Assembly: GCA_964489125.1 (NCBI GenBank)
Contig: CAZAXY010000043.1
Span: 1-26,454, forward strand
Source: GYS-P2D sp964489125
GTDB lineage: Bacteria > Bacteroidota > Bacteroidia > Chitinophagales > Saprospiraceae
Length of the DNA: 26,454 nt
Direction: 5' to 3'
The notes beneath the pieces were generated by a model. That model made no database searches and was not told where the DNA came from. It saw only the letters and a list, made by a program, of their open reading frames with translations. This document shows, piece after piece, positions 22,391-26,454 of this stretch. Each line of letters opens with the position of its first letter. The first letter of the stretch is position 1. Position numbers and translations under genes: made by a program.

Positions 22391-22998
22391 AACCAAGCAA
22401 TATAGTCAAGTTCTCGATTATCTTTTGTATGTGCTATTTTGTATTGATCGCGCTCCATCAGCTACAGCCTGTCAGAACTATCCACAACAACTTTTTTATA
22501 GCAACGCAACAAGTCGTATTTAATATCTTCAATCCTAATGTCAGAATTGATATTAAGCAATATGAGGAGACGCCAGGTGTCCCCTACCATCCGGAATATT
22601 ATGATCACTCCTTTGTAATATTTGATAAAAAACAATATCGAAATGCCCCTAGTAAAAAGAGAGTCAGTCCTGTTACTCAACTTAGTGCTAGCTTAGACAA
22701 TACCACTATCGGGCCCATCTTACTCTTTTTATCACTAATGATTGCGACTCCTATACTGTGGTGGAGAAAAATTCTTGGCGTTCTTGGAGGTGTATTCCTA
22801 ATCTATATGATGATTGCTTTTAAATATTCTTACATGTTCGCTACTAATATCAAGACGATACCTTCGACTGGTGTCTGGGGCTATTTAACAGATATTTTGG
22901 GTTCTCTCAGAACTCATGAGAACCTGCTGTGGTATGTAGTTATCTTTTGGGTTTTAATTGCGCTCAGATCTAAGCAACTAAAATGGTTTATGTCTTAA
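22387..22998 (+). CDS. Exosortase-associated membrane protein
   Basis: The 203-residue protein starts at an ATG that overlaps the exosortase stop codon (ATGA, 22387-22390), showing tight coupling. It has an N-terminal transmembrane helix (about 7-24) and an extracytoplasmic loop of about 80 residues (PVRTIHNNFF; ETPGVPYHPEYYDH). Two or three helices follow (about 107-125, 128-148 and 180-195). I take it to be the membrane protein known to accompany exosortase H. It may position the substrate or the acceptor lipid, but no enzyme motif is visible. Its TAA shares bases with the stop codon of the convergent giant gene. Confidence 0.75.
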   Translation: MKPSNIVKFSIIFCMCYFVLIALHQLQPVRTIHNNFFIATQQVVFNIFNPNVRIDIKQYEETPGVPYHPEYYDHSFVIFDKKQYRNAPSKKRVSPVTQLSASLDNTTIGPILLFLSLMIATPILWWRKILGVLGGVFLIYMMIAFKYSYMFATNIKTIPSTGVWGYLTDILGSLRTHENLLWYVVIFWVLIALRSKQLKWFMS

Positions 22999-25900
22999 TT
23001 TTCGCAGCCATCTAAATTCACCTCTAATGTTGATCCAAGTGACACTTCAAAATTGGGATTAAGAGTAGCACCTTGAGCTGCATCAATAATTAGCTGAGAA
23101 TTGCTCCCAACGATGATATCCGCATCAGCTGATAATCTCAGATGATATTCTTCTACTTCCCCATTTAATAGATCATCAGAAGGAGATCTCAAAGAAAGTT
23201 CTTCTAAGCAATCGAGATTATTTGTAGGGTTCTCTTCTATTTCAGGGCAGTCGGCTGTAGCGTCTATAAGAACTACTACAATGTTACTTTCACCAAATTC
23301 ACAACAACTGATATCCCTCGAACATCGGACAAAATAGGTGTTTTGTGATACAGATCCAGGTATATAACTCGGTTGATTCTCACCATCAATAATAAACCAA
23401 AGAGTCCCAATATTGAATCTATTCGGAAAGATTGGAACACCAGGGGCCAATTCTTCTGTACTCACTAACCACATGTATTCTGTATACCCACAATTGCCAC
23501 TAACTGGCGTAACTTCACCGATTTCTGGGAGCTCACATCCAATAGGCACTTGTATTAGATGTTGATCTCCAAAAGCGATTGTTCCAAAATCAGTCAGTTC
23601 ACTACATCCTTCAAATGATAGATTTATATTTTGATCGATTGTGGATTCATTACCGCATTGATCAGTAACTGTATATGTTCTTATGATTTGACGCTGATCT
23701 ATGTAGCCAATAAAATCATTGCACTCTGCTGGCACTATTGAGTCGATAAAGTCGATCGTTAATGCTTCATCTGAGGTGCATACATCAATTACATCAATAT
23801 TAGATGAGGCTTCTAATTCGGCAATGTTCTCATATCCTTCTATCTGACATGAACCACTGTTGTCGACATCTGAGAAAATTTCTTCTAAAGTCCCAAAAAC
23901 TTCTGGTCCATTATTATCAGGTATGACTTCGAAGGTGCGTGATACTGTCATACCCGGAATTTCTTGGCCTTGATCATTAATCACATGAAATAATACATCT
24001 GTTGACCCGCCACAAATACTCGGTAATACCGGGTTTCCAATAAACTCGCCGATTGTATTACATCCTCCACCAGTGAATTGAGCTATCCAATTGTTAAAAG
24101 CTTCTGTTATTTCCATTTCGCTTTGACACGCGCCTATATCAAGGTTGTCTGGAGCCATTAAGGGTGATAACACACAGATTACCACCGGATCGTTAGTAGA
24201 ATCCCCATCCAGCATACTAATATTATCATCATTCTCGGTAGAGCTATCGCCACTATCACTGACATCCGAAGCTATAAAACCATTTAGAGAAGCAGGAGTA
24301 GATGCAAATGCCGTCGCACTATTAATGACAAATCCATTTTCTGCGTCATGTTGTGTAATACTATACAGGGCTGTAAAGCTTGTCAAATCACTTTGACCAG
24401 GAGCTAACTCCTGCAATACTCCACTCACGTCAACAATTGGGTCATCAATCTGGACATCAAATAAAGTCACATTCCCTGTATTGATAATCTCGAATTGATA
24501 TAAGATCCCATCACCTGTATCCACAACTCCATTTCCATTATTATCCTCAGTTGAACTGATCGTCTTAATCAACTCAATAGATGCCACCTGATTAATAGGA
24601 GTAAATGTCTTATCAGCGCCAGTACCTAGCTCATCCTCTAAGTTTCCGCTGTCTGAAGTATCTATTGTAGGAATTCCATCTATTGTTATACCAGACACTT
24701 CTGCCGAATTGCAGACTGTTCCGTTATCAATGTCGTCTTGAGTAATAATTGTAAATCCGTTACAATTGACTATTTCGTCCTGCTGAATTGAGTCTATTTC
24801 GCAGCTCATAAAGTCAAGTACAGGATCATCTAGTGCAATGTCAAAAAGTGTGGTATTTCCAGTATTCTCGATATCAAAATCATAAAATACTGTATCTCCA
24901 GCCATCGGCACTTCAGGACTCAACAGACTTGACTTTATTAATTCTAATGAAGGTTGCTTAATAATGTAGGTAACAGTCTGAGATTCTACAGTACTGTTGC
25001 CTGCACAATCTGTTGCAATCCATTGATTTATTATTCTTTGTGTATCCAAGCCAATACCCGAAGTTACCTGACGGTATATTAGATCAACCTCATCTCCACA
25101 ATTATCTATGGCATTGACATTTGGGTCATTGCCTGGAATATCCGCTTCACATTTTGCCGTTATATCTTCCGGAATTCCTACAATCACAGGTGCAAGCCTA
25201 TCTTCAACCGTAATCGTTTGACTCACACTGCTTGTATTGCCACACACATCCTCGAAGGTCCACGTGCGCACAACGACAAAGTCATTCGCACAACCACTGG
25301 TTGTTGTGACGTCAACAGGGCTCACTGTTATATCGCCATCGCAGTTGTCTACTGCTGTTAAGTCAACCATCGCTGGAACGTCATCCGCACATTGTACGGT
25401 AACATCCACAGGAGCAATCGGCGCATCAGGTACTGTAGTATCATTGACCTTGATCGTTTGACTCACACTACTTGCATTGCCACACACATCCGTGAAGGTC
25501 CATGTTCTGACTATTGTAAAGTCATTCGCACAACTGCCTGATGTCATCACATCTGTTGGACTCACTGTTATATCACCATCGCAGTTGTCTACTGCTGTTA
25601 AGTCAATCATCGCTGGTACATCATCCGAACATTGTACGGTAACATCCGCAGGTGCATTCGGCGCATCAGGCACTGTGGTATCATTCACCGTAATCGTTTG
25701 GCTCACACTACTTGCATTACCACACACATCCGTGAAGGTCCACGTGCGCACAACAACAAAGTCATTCGCACAACCACTGGTTGTTGTGACGTCAACAGGA
25801 CTCACTGTTATATCGCCATCGCAGTTGTCTACTGCTGTTAAGTCAACCATCGCTGGAACGTCATCCGCACATTGTACGGTAACATCCACAGGAGCAATCG

Positions 25901-26453
25901 GCGCAACAGGTACTGTAGTATCATTCACCGTAATCGTTTGACTCACACTACTTGTATTACCACATACATCCGTGAAGGTCCATGTTCTGACTATTGTAAA
26001 GTCATTCGCACAACTGCCTGATGTCATCACATCTGTTGGACTCACTGTTATATCACCATCGCAGTTGTCTACTGCTGTTAAGTCAATCATCGCTGGTACA
26101 TCATCCGAACATTGTACGGTAACATCCGCAGGTGCATTCGGCGCATCAGGCACTGTGGTATCATTGACCGTAATCGTTTGACTCACACTACTTGTATTAC
26201 CACATACATCCCTGAACGTCCAGGTTCGTACTATTGTAAAGTCATTCGCACAACTGCCTGATGTCATCACATCTGTTGGACTCACTGTTATATCACCATC
26301 GCAGTTGTCTACTGCTGTTAAGTCAACCATCCCCGGTACATCATCCGCACATTGTACGGTAACATCCGCAGGTGCAATCGGCGCAACAGGTACTGTAGTA
26401 TCATTCACCGTAATCGTTTGACTCACACTACTTGTATTACCACATACATCCGT
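22995..26453 (-). CDS. Giant HYR-like repeat surface protein (5' partial)
   Basis: The visible C-terminal 1152 residues are open to the right edge, so the start and signal peptide lie outside the window. First come about five 80-residue HYR-like beta-sandwich repeats (ADVTVQCADDVP, DNCDGDITVSP, TWTFTDVCGN). A diverged unit follows (DITAKCEADIPG, NQWIATDCAGNS). Next are two DUF11/DUF7507-like domains (SLELIKSSL, DIENTGNTTLFDIALDDP; SIELIKTISS, EIINTGNVTLFDVQIDDP). A Cys-containing region and a C-terminal coat-hanger-like module end it (IIDAAQGATLNPNFEVSLGS). The C-terminus lacks an IPTL-CTERM signal. It is most likely a cell-surface adhesin or matrix protein. It is convergent with the exosortase partner gene. 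Confidence 0.85.
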   Translation of the reverse strand, partial: TDVCGNTSSVSQTITVNDTTVPVAPIAPADVTVQCADDVPGMVDLTAVDNCDGDITVSPTDVMTSGSCANDFTIVRTWTFRDVCGNTSSVSQTITVNDTTVPDAPNAPADVTVQCSDDVPAMIDLTAVDNCDGDITVSPTDVMTSGSCANDFTIVRTWTFTDVCGNTSSVSQTITVNDTTVPVAPIAPVDVTVQCADDVPAMVDLTAVDNCDGDITVSPVDVTTTSGCANDFVVVRTWTFTDVCGNASSVSQTITVNDTTVPDAPNAPADVTVQCSDDVPAMIDLTAVDNCDGDITVSPTDVMTSGSCANDFTIVRTWTFTDVCGNASSVSQTIKVNDTTVPDAPIAPVDVTVQCADDVPAMVDLTAVDNCDGDITVSPVDVTTTSGCANDFVVVRTWTFEDVCGNTSSVSQTITVEDRLAPVIVGIPEDITAKCEADIPGNDPNVNAIDNCGDEVDLIYRQVTSGIGLDTQRIINQWIATDCAGNSTVESQTVTYIIKQPSLELIKSSLLSPEVPMAGDTVFYDFDIENTGNTTLFDIALDDPVLDFMSCEIDSIQQDEIVNCNGFTIITQDDIDNGTVCNSAEVSGITIDGIPTIDTSDSGNLEDELGTGADKTFTPINQVASIELIKTISSTEDNNGNGVVDTGDGILYQFEIINTGNVTLFDVQIDDPIVDVSGVLQELAPGQSDLTSFTALYSITQHDAENGFVINSATAFASTPASLNGFIASDVSDSGDSSTENDDNISMLDGDSTNDPVVICVLSPLMAPDNLDIGACQSEMEITEAFNNWIAQFTGGGCNTIGEFIGNPVLPSICGGSTDVLFHVINDQGQEIPGMTVSRTFEVIPDNNGPEVFGTLEEIFSDVDNSGSCQIEGYENIAELEASSNIDVIDVCTSDEALTIDFIDSIVPAECNDFIGYIDQRQIIRTYTVTDQCGNESTIDQNINLSFEGCSELTDFGTIAFGDQHLIQVPIGCELPEIGEVTPVSGNCGYTEYMWLVSTEELAPGVPIFPNRFNIGTLWFIIDGENQPSYIPGSVSQNTYFVRCSRDISCCEFGESNIVVVLIDATADCPEIEENPTNNLDCLEELSLRSPSDDLLNGEVEEYHLRLSADADIIVGSNSQLIIDAAQGATLNPNFEVSLGSTLEVNLDGCEN

Positions 26454-26454
26454 G
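25210..26454 (-). repeat. Tandem 240-bp HYR-like coding repeats, two alternating types
   Basis: The string TCGTTTG recurs every 240 bases (units beginning near 25210, 25450, 25690, 25930, 26170 and 26410), and each unit encodes 80 residues. Two types are seen: B (25210 and 25690; VVVRTWTF, TTTSGCAND) and A (25450, 25930 and, more diverged, 26170; TIVRTWTF, MTSGSCAND). Bases 25486-25685 and 25966-26165 are identical over 200 bp. The array continues past the window edge. Confidence 0.92.

Noticed and set aside
25237..26181. Several plus-strand open frames of 70-154 codons with repeated sequence
   Set aside because: They are antisense readings of the 240-bp HYR-like repeats, and the periodicity alone keeps them open.
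25210..26454. Regular repeats considered as a CRISPR array
   Set aside because: The 240-bp period is continuous coding sequence with no short repeat/spacer structure, and no cas gene is present.

Overview
The window looks like chromosomal DNA of a Bacteroidota bacterium, most likely of the Saprospiria type (inference). The evidence is: Bacteroidota-restricted families (DUF4199, DUF4293, OstA-like and BatE-like proteins); candidate -7 boxes of the TAnnTTTG type, for example just upstream of rplU; long secreted proteins built from HYR-like repeats and 'coat-hanger' C-termini; and an IPTLxxWG-CTERM/exosortase H locus. Both strands are densely coded. I saw no rRNA, tRNA, CRISPR array, transposase or phage gene.

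Left part (1-7198): a rightward group holds a dihydroorotase homologue that lacks its metal ligands (5' end outside the window), a DUF4199 membrane protein, a membrane-anchored family 2 glycosyltransferase, a small lipoprotein and the queuosine-pathway enzyme QueE. It meets tail to tail a leftward 1094-residue Dna2-like nuclease-helicase.

Middle (7199-18503): an OmpA-domain protein with an N-terminal DUF937-like region and 87-bp internal repeats ends at a textbook UUCG terminator. Next come a secreted/periplasmic protein with two retropepsin-like DTGA domains and a PDZ domain, and then rplU-rpmA, where L27 carries an unusual linker plus helix-hairpin-helix tail. The rpmA terminator lies inside the 3' end of a convergent leftward group (FAD oxidoreductase, OstA/LptA-like protein, TPR-SH3 BatE-like protein). 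A DUF4293 gene and a leftward ExbB / membrane protein / ExbD / ExbD energy-transduction operon follow, the latter with its own terminator. A 518-bp AT-rich gap with no gene closes this part.

Right part (18504-26454): a cell-surface module. It holds a secreted M12B-like metalloprotease, two paralogous IPTL-CTERM proteins, a small divergent membrane protein, the exosortase (xrtH-like) with its partner membrane protein in a 4-base overlap, and the C-terminal 1152 residues of a giant HYR-like repeat adhesin whose 5' end lies beyond the right edge. The simplest reading is that exosortase H processes the two IPTL-CTERM neighbours. The metalloprotease and giant protein share a different C-terminal module, and no IPTL signal is visible in either.
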